From the NCBI GenBank assembly GCA_002479655.1, contig DLOQ01000070.1, forward strand, positions 895 to 8,680: 7,786 nt of DNA, read 5' to 3'. The DNA is from Lachnospiraceae bacterium UBA7480 (GTDB lineage Bacteria; Bacillota; Clostridia; Lachnospirales; Lachnospiraceae). Each line of letters starts with the position of its first letter. The stretch's first letter is position 1. Shown piece by piece: positions 1-5,809 of this stretch. Under the pieces are notes generated by a model. That model ran no database searches. It was not told where the DNA came from and saw only the letters and a list, made by a program, of their open reading frames with translations. The position numbers and the translations under genes were made by a program.

Positions 1-3
1 CCT

Positions 4-50
4 GAAATTATATGCCGCTCGTAAGCAAGCTTCCAGCGGCATATAATTTC
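4..50. repeat. Perfect 16-bp inverted repeat (hairpin)
   Basis: The arms GAAATTATATGCCGCT (4-19) and AGCGGCATATAATTTC (35-50) are exact reverse complements around a 15-nt loop. The stem is GC-rich near the loop and AT-rich at the base, which resembles a bidirectional terminator, but no U-run follows on either strand. It may be a terminator for a gene off the left edge, a processed RNA hairpin, or a dispersed palindromic element. The structure is certain; the role is not. Confidence 0.6.
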
Positions 51-82
51 ACTCACTCACGCACTACTCATTGCTTTCGCGT

Positions 83-102
83 ATATTTTACCATATTTTA
101 CC
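83..102. repeat. Tandem decamer ATATTTTACC x2
   Basis: Two exact head-to-tail copies of ATATTTTACC occupy 83-92 and 93-102. On the minus strand each copy contains TAAAAT. With TTTACA at 113-108 and a 17-bp spacer, the left copy could form a leftward promoter (TTTACA/TAAAAT, five of six matches in each box). In AT-rich DNA this is only suggestive. Confidence 0.4.
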
Positions 103-189
103 GACTTTGTAAAACAATATCATGGCATTTTCTACTGCAATGCGCCGAACAATTCATGATATGATAATCCTTATCCGAAAATTTTGTTG

Positions 190-218
190 TTGACATTTTA
201 TTTTCTAGGTGATATAGT
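190..218 (+). promoter_or_regulatory. Sigma-70/SigA-type promoter of the GntR/ABC operon
   Basis: A consensus -35 TTGACA (190-195) is followed by a 17-bp spacer and a -10 TATAGT (213-218, five of six matches). Transcription would start near 225, giving a 5' leader of about 125 nt to the ATG at 350. The promoter is strong by sequence, as expected for one held down by a repressor. Confidence 0.75.
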
Positions 219-246
219 TAGTTACACAAGTAATTAACCAACTAAC
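217..246. promoter_or_regulatory. Candidate GntR/YtrA operator overlapping -10 and +1
   Basis: GTTAGTTAC (217-225) and GTAATTAAC (230-238) form a dyad with 9-bp arms, 8 of 9 positions complementary, around a 4-nt centre ACAA. A further half-site-like AACTAAC (240-246) follows, and is itself the exact complement of GTTAGTT at 217-223. The element starts inside the -10 box and covers the expected start site, so a bound protein would block RNA polymerase. The first gene of the operon is a YtrA-type GntR repressor, a family that commonly represses its own operon, so it is the obvious ligand by inference. Confidence 0.6.
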
Positions 247-292
247 CGCAAGCATATTTTGTAACATAGAAAAAGCAAATTGAAACTAGAAC

Positions 293-315
293 CTGTTTCG
301 GAATAAACCAAACAG
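293..315 (+). other. Small hairpin in the 5' leader
   Basis: CTGTTTCGG (293-301) can pair with CCAAACAG (308-315) as an 8-bp stem with one bulged C and a 6-nt loop. It sits about 18 nt upstream of the GntR ribosome binding site. It has no U-run, so it is not a terminator; it might affect mRNA stability, or be chance. Confidence 0.3.
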
Positions 316-349
316 CTTCATCACTTAACAACGGGAAGGAAGATCGGTA

Positions 350-721
350 ATGAATGAGATCCTCACACAGGAAAAATCGATATATCTGCAGATCAGTGAG
401 ATGATTGAGAATGATATCCTCAGGGATATCCTGCTGGAAGAAGAACGGGTGCCTTCCACCAATGAGCTTGCAGCGCTTTATGCTATCAATCCGGCAACTG
501 CCGCCAAAGGGATCAATCTTCTGGTAGATAGAAATATTTTATATAAAAAAAGAGGGATCGGAATGTTTGTAGCCTCCGGCGCGAAAGAAAAGATCAGACA
601 GCACCGGAAAGAGGAATTTCACCAGCGTTATTTCAAAGCTATGATGGAAGAAGCGCACAGTCTGGGGATCACGGGAGAAGAACTGATCCGCATGATCCAA
701 GCCGAAGAAGAAAAAAAATAA
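350..721 (+). CDS. GntR family (YtrA subfamily) transcriptional repressor
   Basis: This is a 123-residue DNA-binding regulator that probably represses its own operon, including the ABC exporter genes that follow. Residues about 8-75 form the GntR winged helix: an N-terminal helix beginning YLQISEMIEND, the recognition region VPSTNELAALYAINPATAAK, and the wing YKKRGIGMFV. The C-terminal part is only about 45 residues and charged (ending EAEEEKK). That is the short dimerisation tail of the YtrA subfamily rather than a FadR- or HutC-type ligand domain. The start has a GGAAGGA ribosome binding site about 9 nt upstream. YtrA regulators typically sit at the head of ABC-transporter operons induced by cell-wall-active antibiotics or peptides; the inducer here is unknown. 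Family call is firm, regulon is inferred. Confidence 0.9.
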   Translation: MNEILTQEKSIYLQISEMIENDILRDILLEEERVPSTNELAALYAINPATAAKGINLLVDRNILYKKRGIGMFVASGAKEKIRQHRKEEFHQRYFKAMMEEAHSLGITGEELIRMIQAEEEKK

Positions 722-749
722 TGATATTTTCTATAAAAATATGATAGAA

Positions 750-756
750 GAAAGGA
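750..756 (+). promoter_or_regulatory. Ribosome binding site that decides the ATPase start
   Basis: GAAAGGA (750-756) directly abuts an ATG at 757, which is too close for initiation, but lies 9 nt before a second in-frame ATG at 766. The second ATG is therefore preferred, shortening the product by three residues. Confidence 0.6.
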
Positions 757-765
757 ATGATCATC

Positions 766-1656
766 ATGGAAAACGCAAAAGGACTTATGCCGTTACAGTG
801 TAAAAGCGTCATTAAAAAGTATAAAGAAAAAGAAGTTCTGCATGACATCGACCTTACCTTGGAACCCGGTAAGATATACGGTCTGATCGGCAGAAACGGC
901 GCAGGCAAAACCACTCTTTTATCCATTCTTGCCGCGCAGTGCCCCGCAACCTCAGGTGCTATCACACTGGGAGAAGAAACCGTCTGGGAAAATCAGCAGG
1001 CGCTTTCCCATATCTGCTTTTCCAGAGAATTGAATCCTGTTGCGGAAAGCGCGATCGCCACGATGAAGGTAAAAGATTATTTAAAAGCCGCTTCCATTTA
1101 TTATCCCCACTGGGATAAAGAAATGGCGGATCGTCTTGTAAAAACCTTTGAACTGGAACCGGGCAAAAAAATTCTGAAGCTCTCAAAGGGTATGCTGTCC
1201 ATGCTTACCATCATCCTGGCGCTGGCAAGCAAAGCCGATTATACGCTGCTGGATGAACCCGTCGCAGGACTGGACGTGTTCATGCGTGATAAATTCTACA
1301 AACTGCTGTTGGAGGAATACGACAAGACCGGACGTACTTTTCTGATCTCCACACATATTATTGATGAGGCTTCTCCCGTCTTTGAAGAAGTCATTATGTT
1401 AAAAGACGGCGCCATTCTTCTTAAAGAAAATACAGAAGACCTGTTATCAAGGGCGATTCATATCAGTGGCAGGGAAGATGCCGTTGACGCGGCAGCCGAA
1501 GGTTTTAAAATATACCATCCTGAGAAGATCGGGCGCAGCAAGGGTATCACGGTACTGATGGAACATGGACGGGAATTTCCGTCATCCAATGACCTCTCGG
1601 TACAGCCGGTATCTTTGCAGAATCTGTTCATTGCACTCTGCGGAGACGACAATTAA
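766..1656 (+). CDS. ABC transporter ATP-binding protein (YtrB/EcsA-like)
   Basis: This is the cytoplasmic ATPase of an ABC exporter, 296 residues, expected to power the two membrane proteins encoded next. Motifs in order from the MENAKG start: Walker A GRNGAGKTT (42-50); a non-canonical signature LSKGM (139-143) in place of LSGGQ; Walker B YTLLDEP with D163 and E164; D-loop AGLD; and H-loop H197 in ISTH. The LSKGM form is common in YtrB-like and related Firmicute exporter ATPases, so the protein should be active. The C-terminal 80 or so residues after the H-loop look like an accessory region with little recognisable sequence. The gene lies 44 nt after the GntR gene. It probably dimerises, giving two nucleotide-binding sites for a heterodimeric permease. 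The substrate is unknown; antimicrobial peptide or cell-wall antibiotic export or detoxification is a guess from the YtrA context. Confidence 0.9.
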   Translation: MENAKGLMPLQCKSVIKKYKEKEVLHDIDLTLEPGKIYGLIGRNGAGKTTLLSILAAQCPATSGAITLGEETVWENQQALSHICFSRELNPVAESAIATMKVKDYLKAASIYYPHWDKEMADRLVKTFELEPGKKILKLSKGMLSMLTIILALASKADYTLLDEPVAGLDVFMRDKFYKLLLEEYDKTGRTFLISTHIIDEASPVFEEVIMLKDGAILLKENTEDLLSRAIHISGREDAVDAAAEGFKIYHPEKIGRSKGITVLMEHGREFPSSNDLSVQPVSLQNLFIALCGDDN

Positions 1657-1717
1657 GGACGCGGCGCAGGAAACGCTTACATTAACATTTCCCAAATTAA
1701 AAAAGGAGCATACGATT

Positions 1718-2332
1718 ATGAACGAAGGACTCAAACGTCATATACAATATATCAGCCTGTATCAGGGCAAAATATTTTCCATCATTATGTTGGGCAGTCT
1801 GATCTACGGTATCTTTCTGACCGGAGTTATGGGTGATTCAGCGGAAAACATGGTAAGATACTTTGAAGTGATCCTTGCCATCATCCCCTGCAGCCTGACC
1901 GTCAACTATATCAAATATCAGATCGATCTTTGTCTGTCTATGGGATGTACCCGCAGAAATATCTATCTGAGTATTTATATTCTCACGGCAGAGCTTATCG
2001 TTGAATCCTTTGCGGTCTTTCTGCTTATAAAGATGATTGCTTCTGCCTCAATAACTGCCGATATGATCCTGTCCTTTGTGATTTCGGAACTCATATCTGC
2101 TACTTTGGGAGTTCTGAACGGGTTTCTGATCCGCCGCTTTGGTCATACAAAAATGCTGCTGATCATGCTCATCCTTTATGCGGGCTTAACCTTTTTTGCA
2201 CTGAACTCTTTCTCTCTTATAACAGGGTTTCTATCAAGCCCTTCCTCCCGGTTGATCATCATCGGAGGCATACTGACCATTTATGGACTGACCGTAACTC
2301 TTTTTGGCAAAAGGACTATTGACAACATATAG
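1718..2332 (+). CDS. ABC transporter membrane protein (permease subunit 1)
   Basis: This 204-residue integral membrane protein is probably one half of the permease served by the upstream ATPase. About six hydrophobic segments are visible, starting near residues 18-38, and the protein has no signal peptide or soluble domain. A cytosolic-looking loop reads SMGCTRRNIYL, and a later one NGFLIRRFGHTK. Both have counterparts in the next gene, so the two proteins are likely paralogous partners. The frame is open upstream to 1565, but that part overlaps the ATPase gene out of frame. AAGGAG at 1703-1708, 9 nt ahead of the ATG at 1718, fixes the start. No named family is recognised beyond the ABC-2-like permease context. 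The gene is 61 nt after the ATPase. Confidence 0.8.
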   Translation: MNEGLKRHIQYISLYQGKIFSIIMLGSLIYGIFLTGVMGDSAENMVRYFEVILAIIPCSLTVNYIKYQIDLCLSMGCTRRNIYLSIYILTAELIVESFAVFLLIKMIASASITADMILSFVISELISATLGVLNGFLIRRFGHTKMLLIMLILYAGLTFFALNSFSLITGFLSSPSSRLIIIGGILTIYGLTVTLFGKRTIDNI

Positions 2333-2428
2333 AAAAATGTGCCTGTGGCATCGATTCGCAGGTAACGGAAAGACAGCGTTTTTCATTACTATTTAATTCG
2401 CAGCAGATCTGCAACATGGAGGATTAAT
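2333..2428 (+). other. 96-nt structured gap between the permease genes
   Basis: This is the longest gap inside the operon. TGCCTGTG (about 2340-2347) can pair with CGCAGGTA (about 2357-2364) with two wobble pairs. An outer GAAAAA near its start could pair with TTTTTC near 2379-2384. A perfect 10-bp palindrome GCAGATCTGC (2403-2412) sits just before the GGAGGA ribosome binding site (2418-2423). ATTCGCAG occurs twice (2354-2361 and 2396-2403). This may be an mRNA processing or partial-termination site tuning the last gene; no promoter is evident. Confidence 0.35.
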
Positions 2429-3157
2429 ATGAGAAAATTTTGGTTCACCACTCAAAAATACTTTGTTTCATCACTTATACTTACCGGACTGGTCTATCTG
2501 ATCGGACTGGCATACAATCTGATCTTAGTGTATGGAATCTCAGGCGGGCATCCCCTTATGCCTGTAGCTCCTCTGGGCAGCACAATGTCCCTGCTATCCG
2601 TCACTACACTCTGGATCATCGGCGGTCCTTTTACCGTAAAAAAATATTTTTCGCTTGCCATATCCATGAGCACAACAAGGGAAAACTACATCCTGATGGA
2701 ATTGTTCCAGACCGTCCTTGGAAGCCTGATTCTGTATATCATCTGCTTTCTCCTGTTTCAATTGGAATACAATGTACTGATCCCCTTATGCTATCCGCAC
2801 TCTCCAAAAGAATCCGCGTTTCCGTTTTTTGCGGCGCTGTTTGGCAGCTTTTCTTCCGCTTTTTTCTGGTCACTGGCATTTGCAGCTATCGCTTTGGGCA
2901 TACGCCTGTTCCTCGGCAGCCTCCTGATCCGTTTTGGTCAGATCATCTACTGGGTTCTCTGGGGGATATGGGTGTGCGCCAGCATACTTTTATCAAGCAT
3001 GGACAACACCGCGAGAACAGCGTGGGAACAAACTATCCTTTATGCCGCAAGCCTTCTGCACGGTCACTTTATACCGCTTCTGTGCTGTGCCGCCGGGGTG
3101 ATTATCTCCTGCATCGGCATATGCTTTTTGAAAAAGCAGGATGTCAGATGTATTTAA
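2429..3157 (+). CDS. ABC transporter membrane protein (permease subunit 2)
   Basis: This 242-residue integral membrane protein is the likely partner of the preceding one in the same exporter. Six hydrophobic segments are visible: about 14-36, 52-70, 90-112, 132-158, 168-188 and 215-233. The loop SMSTTRENYIL parallels SMGCTRRNIYL of subunit 1, and GSLLIRFGQ parallels NGFLIRRFGH, supporting common ancestry and a heterodimeric membrane domain. The start has GGAGGA 5 nt upstream. The gene ends 8 nt from the stop of the convergent M56 gene with no terminator hairpin plus U-run between, so transcripts may run into each other. The function within the ABC exporter is inferred from gene order and paralogy. 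Confidence 0.8.
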   Translation: MRKFWFTTQKYFVSSLILTGLVYLIGLAYNLILVYGISGGHPLMPVAPLGSTMSLLSVTTLWIIGGPFTVKKYFSLAISMSTTRENYILMELFQTVLGSLILYIICFLLFQLEYNVLIPLCYPHSPKESAFPFFAALFGSFSSAFFWSLAFAAIALGIRLFLGSLLIRFGQIIYWVLWGIWVCASILLSSMDNTARTAWEQTILYAASLLHGHFIPLLCCAAGVIISCIGICFLKKQDVRCI

Positions 3158-3165
3158 TCTGTTAC

Positions 3166-5187
3166 CTACTGTTCCAACTCCATAAGAATATTATCCCGCT
3201 CCTGCTCGGCGATGGCAATTTGCCCGCCAAGCTGTGCCAGCTGCCCCATCAGAGCGTATTGTTCCTGCTCCATAGCAGAAATTTCCTCATTAAGTTGTTC
3301 CTGCTCGGCGATAGCAATTTGCCCGTTAAGCTGTGCCAGCTGCATAGAAAGCTCGTTCCATTCCTGCATGGTGATGGCAATTTGCGCGTTAAGCTGTTCC
3401 AACTTCGCAAGCAGCTCATTCCGTTCTTGCTCGACAATAGCATCATAGTTTCCACTCTGTTCCTGCTGCGCTTCATCAGGACTTTCAATATACGTACGGA
3501 TCTCCGCCTCCGCGCAATCTAAAATTGCCATCTTCAGATCCGCTGCGCCTGTCTGCCGGTATGCTTCCGCATAGGCTATCGTATCATTTCCATAATAGAG
3601 AAGCTCCCGATACTCTACCGGCGAATTTCGGATATAATCCTGTGTTGCCGAGGATGCCAGCGGGTCCCCTGCAATATGGTCAACCAGTCCTCCTATAATG
3701 GCATCCGTATCCAGCTGTCCATATTCCACCGCCTGAGCATAACAATCCATACCTAAAAGCATCTTGTACAGATCTGACAGTTTACGGGAACCGTCTTCAT
3801 GATACGATTCCGGAAAATTTTCCTGCATACAGGTTTTATATTCTTCTCCCGTAAGGTCATTGACCGCCACAATGCCGTCTTCTTCCACACGATATCCCCC
3901 GTCCGCATCCCAAATAAGCGTAATGACCATTGGCGCGGCAGATATGGTTACCAATTCCTTTACGCCGTCTTCCTTAAGATCCATATCCTTATACATGGCA
4001 TAAATATAATATATTGCCGTTTTGCGTGCATCCGTTTCATCAGCCAAAACAGGCAGATCCACCGAACGTATCATAATGCCGGCACAGGAAAAATCAGCAG
4101 GAACGGCATATGCCTGATAATATCTGATCACCGCCGCCCTTAACGCTTCCTCTGCCGAAGCATACTCTGCATCATCAAAAGCATCGTTCATACCGGACGA
4201 AGATCCCGCATCGCCGGAAACTGCCACTTTAGGATTAGTGATCAGACAAATCGCCGCAGCCGCACACAAAATCATCGCAGCAATCACAGCCCCTGTCTTA
4301 GGTTTTTTCCACTTTAAGATATTTTTTATCCGGTCCCCGGTATCACCTTCCCCGAAAGCAAGCGGGACACCTGTCATCAAACGCCGTCCTGTTGCAAGGC
4401 ATAATAAGGAACCTGAATACTCTGCACGGATATCCTCTGTCATATGGTTCATGACCGCCTCATCACAGCTCATCTCCATATCCTTTACAAACAGATAAAA
4501 TGCGATCCAAACCAGAGGATTAAACCAATATACGCATAATGTCATATAAAACAGCGCTTTAAAAATATGATCGCCTCTTTTGATATGATGCCTTTCATGC
4601 ATCAGAATATAATTTTTTTCTGTTTCCGTAAGATCGGACGGAAGATAGATTCGCGGATATATGATGCCCATCACGAAAGGCGTCTCAATATGATCCGCAC
4701 GATAAATCCTATCGTCCACTTTCACGGAACCCACCAGATTTTCTTTAAGCCGCGCCAGACTAAATATACTATAGATAAGTAATGACACAATACCGGCAAT
4801 CCACAATACTTCTCCCGTTACGACAAGAATCTCCTGTAGATCATATGTGGTTTCCGGCTTTTCTTCTCCGGGCGTTTCCTTTAAAGGGGTTCCTTCAGGA
4901 AGCACTTCAAAATGAACCTTCGTTACTTCCCTTACATAGTTGTCCACATATGGAATATAGGTAATCACTCCCTCCTCCGTTACCGGAGCATCAAACATCC
5001 CCATCAGGGATACCGCAGAAGATATGGATACCGGACAGAGCAGCCGGAACAAAACAATAAACCACAACAGATAAGAATAAACCTTCGGCGCTTTTCTTAA
5101 CACCAACCGAAGCAGGAGTACTGCTATGATCACAATACTGGCAGTCGTACTCATATTGACGATTCCGGATAACATTTCCAACAACAT
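3166..5187 (-). CDS. BlaR1/MecR1-like M56 membrane metalloprotease sensor with coiled-coil tail
   Basis: This 673-residue membrane sensor-protease is expected to detect an extracellular signal and trigger inactivation of the BlaI-type repressor encoded just upstream. Hydrophobic helices lie at about 12-29, 36-54, 118-142, 208-232 and 298-317. The zinc protease motif HERHH (H197, E198, H201 region) and E238 in EMSCDE, the likely third zinc ligand, are intact, so the peptidase should be active. After the last helix, residues about 318-570 are an extracytoplasmic domain like that of many clostridial M56 proteins (YIRNSPVEYRELLYYGND is typical). It lacks a penicillin-binding SxxK/SxN/KTG set, so beta-lactam is not the evident ligand. 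Residues 583-673 are a Gln/Glu-rich coiled-coil repeat tail, unusual for the family. Translation is coupled: AGGAGGAG lies in the end of the repressor gene and the gap is 3 nt. Confidence 0.88.
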   Translation of the reverse strand: MLLEMLSGIVNMSTTASIVIIAVLLLRLVLRKAPKVYSYLLWFIVLFRLLCPVSISSAVSLMGMFDAPVTEEGVITYIPYVDNYVREVTKVHFEVLPEGTPLKETPGEEKPETTYDLQEILVVTGEVLWIAGIVSLLIYSIFSLARLKENLVGSVKVDDRIYRADHIETPFVMGIIYPRIYLPSDLTETEKNYILMHERHHIKRGDHIFKALFYMTLCVYWFNPLVWIAFYLFVKDMEMSCDEAVMNHMTEDIRAEYSGSLLCLATGRRLMTGVPLAFGEGDTGDRIKNILKWKKPKTGAVIAAMILCAAAAICLITNPKVAVSGDAGSSSGMNDAFDDAEYASAEEALRAAVIRYYQAYAVPADFSCAGIMIRSVDLPVLADETDARKTAIYYIYAMYKDMDLKEDGVKELVTISAAPMVITLIWDADGGYRVEEDGIVAVNDLTGEEYKTCMQENFPESYHEDGSRKLSDLYKMLLGMDCYAQAVEYGQLDTDAIIGGLVDHIAGDPLASSATQDYIRNSPVEYRELLYYGNDTIAYAEAYRQTGAADLKMAILDCAEAEIRTYIESPDEAQQEQSGNYDAIVEQERNELLAKLEQLNAQIAITMQEWNELSMQLAQLNGQIAIAEQEQLNEEISAMEQEQYALMGQLAQLGGQIAIAEQERDNILMELEQ
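3169..3441 (-). repeat. Coding tandem repeat: 21-residue coiled-coil units in the M56 tail
   Basis: This stretch encodes residues 583-673 of the M56 sensor. Units begin at residues 583, 604, 625 and 658 with the pattern AIxEQE...L..QLxQLxGQ, giving periods of 21, 21 and 33 residues. Twenty-one is exactly three heptads, and the 33-residue unit holds a 12-residue internal duplication (EQEQ at 628 and again at 640). At DNA level 3201-3243 and 3300-3342 agree at 40 of 43 positions, and 3363-3405 is a more diverged copy. The near-identity points to recent duplication by slippage or recombination, so copy number may vary between strains. Confidence 0.8.
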
Positions 5188-5190
5188 GGC

Positions 5191-5559
5191 TTATCTCCTC
5201 CTATTCTCTTCTATCAACCGTTCCAGTTCCTCTATTTCCTGTTCGGAAAGTTTTTTCCTTGTGGTAAATGACGCCAGAAATCCCGGCAGCGATCCCGAAA
5301 ACGTCTCCTCAATAAACTGTTCGCTCTGGATCGCGTAATAATCCTGTCTTGAGATCAGGGATGTAACGATTCCCTCCCGGTTCCGGAAGATCCCCCTTTC
5401 GCACAATCTTCTTAATACGGTATATGTAGTAGACTTTTTCCAATTCAGCGTTCTGGCGCACATTGCCACAAGATCTCCCGAACCTATCGGTTCATTCTCC
5501 CAGATCATATCTGCAAATCTGGCTTCAATAGCGCCCAATTTCTTATCACTCATAATCAT
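5191..5559 (-). CDS. BlaI/MecI family transcriptional repressor
   Basis: This 122-residue repressor pairs with the M56 sensor that follows. Residues about 5-75 form the winged helix, including the family's recognition helix region NWKKSTTYTVLRRLCERGIF. Residues about 76-122 are the dimerisation arm, with SLPGFLASF near where relatives are cleaved during induction. Two starts are possible, at 5559 and at an in-frame ATG at 5553; both are served by the AAGGAAGGA site, and the longer is given. The last three codons AGG AGG AGA (Arg-Arg-Arg) are themselves the ribosome binding site of the next gene. The promoter upstream carries two palindromes that fit autorepression. No beta-lactamase or penicillin-binding protein gene is in the window, so the regulon beyond this operon is unknown. 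Confidence 0.92.
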   Translation of the reverse strand: MIMSDKKLGAIEARFADMIWENEPIGSGDLVAMCARTLNWKKSTTYTVLRRLCERGIFRNREGIVTSLISRQDYYAIQSEQFIEETFSGSLPGFLASFTTRKKLSEQEIEELERLIEENRRR

Positions 5560-5581
5560 TTTCCTTCCTTTGATGTTCTTC

Positions 5582-5600
5582 GGTTTACAGGATGTAAACC
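5582..5600. promoter_or_regulatory. BlaI-type operator, proximal copy
   Basis: A perfect palindrome has arms GGTTTACA (5582-5589) and TGTAAACC (5593-5600) around GGA. It lies downstream of the predicted start site and about 22 bp before the repressor start codon. The TACA/TGTA core is the half-site of BlaI, MecI and CopY operators. Confidence 0.75.
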
Positions 5601-5609
5601 TTTATCATG

Positions 5610-5638
5610 AGTTTACACCCTGTAAACCTGTTTGTCAA
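5610..5638 (-). promoter_or_regulatory. Promoter of the blaI-like/M56 operon
   Basis: Reading leftward, TTGACA (5638-5633) is followed by a 17-bp spacer and TAAACT (5615-5610, four of six matches). Immediately upstream, 5639-5660 is AT-rich and contains the inverted repeat TATAAT-TTTG-ATTATA (5641-5656), which could act as an UP element. The distal palindrome fills most of the spacer and overlaps the -10. Confidence 0.7.
5611..5627. promoter_or_regulatory. BlaI-type operator, distal copy within the promoter
   Basis: The arms GTTTACA (5611-5617) and TGTAAAC (5621-5627) surround CCC. This copy sits between -35 and -10 and overlaps the -10 box, so binding would exclude RNA polymerase. Its centre is 28 bp from that of the proximal copy, somewhat under three helical turns. 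Confidence 0.75.
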
Positions 5639-5712
5639 GATATAATTTTGATTATATAAAACTTCCGGTCATGCCTACACCTAAAATAGAAAACCTGATT
5701 AAATAAAGATTT

Positions 5713-5741
5713 TTGACAACTCAACCACTGGTTTGTATACT
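5713..5741 (+). promoter_or_regulatory. Promoter of the XRE membrane regulator gene
   Basis: Consensus TTGACA (5713-5718), a 17-bp spacer and TATACT (5736-5741, five of six) predict a start near 5748 and a leader of about 60 nt. It diverges from the BlaI operon promoter with about 75 bp between the two -35 boxes. The BlaI palindromes are too far upstream to block it directly, so control by BlaI is not implied. Confidence 0.7.
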
Positions 5742-5809
5742 TATCCGTTAAAATATTGTAAGCTTATATTCAGAAACTACAGACTTTTATACGACATGGG
5801 AGAAACAAT

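Larger units (their letters stand above)
1..349. other. Non-coding upstream region of the GntR/ABC operon
   Basis: No convincing coding region is seen in these 349 bases on either strand. The left part holds a perfect 16-bp inverted repeat (4-50) and a tandem decamer (83-102). The right part holds a strong promoter (190-218), an overlapping dyad operator (217-246) and a 5' leader of roughly 125 nt with one small hairpin (293-315) before the GntR gene. The stretch 103-189 is AT-rich and I see no clear element in it apart from a weak possible leftward -35. Confidence 0.7.

Noticed and set aside
724..742. AT-only inverted repeat between the GntR and ATPase genes
   Set aside because: The 7-bp arms are all A/T and would be unstable as RNA. 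Such matches are expected by chance in AT-rich gaps.
1565..1717. N-terminal extension of the first permease protein
   Set aside because: It overlaps the ATPase gene out of frame, is not hydrophobic, and the strong AAGGAG site points to the ATG at 1718.
3123..3137. GCTTTTTGAAAAAGC as terminator of the exporter operon
   Set aside because: It lies inside the coding end, has a loop of one base and no following U-run, so it is not a usable terminator.
3212..3448. Cys-rich small rightward open frame (repeated AIC/SCASC motifs)
   Set aside because: It looks like a cysteine-rich peptide, but it is the antisense reading of the coiled-coil repeats. The cysteines come from the complement of Gln/Ala codons, and no ribosome binding site is present.
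2440..3522. Long rightward open frame of 360 codons across the second permease gene and into the M56 tail
   Set aside because: It overlaps two well-supported genes, has no ribosome binding site, and its composition (Arg, His, Cys and Leu patches, repeats mirroring the opposite strand) is that of a shadow frame. Its length comes from the absence of stops over the repeat region.
5191..5559. Beta-lactam resistance locus (blaI/blaR1/blaZ)
   Set aside because: Only the repressor and an M56 sensor lacking penicillin-binding motifs are present, and no beta-lactamase or alternative penicillin-binding protein gene is seen, so a resistance label is not supported.
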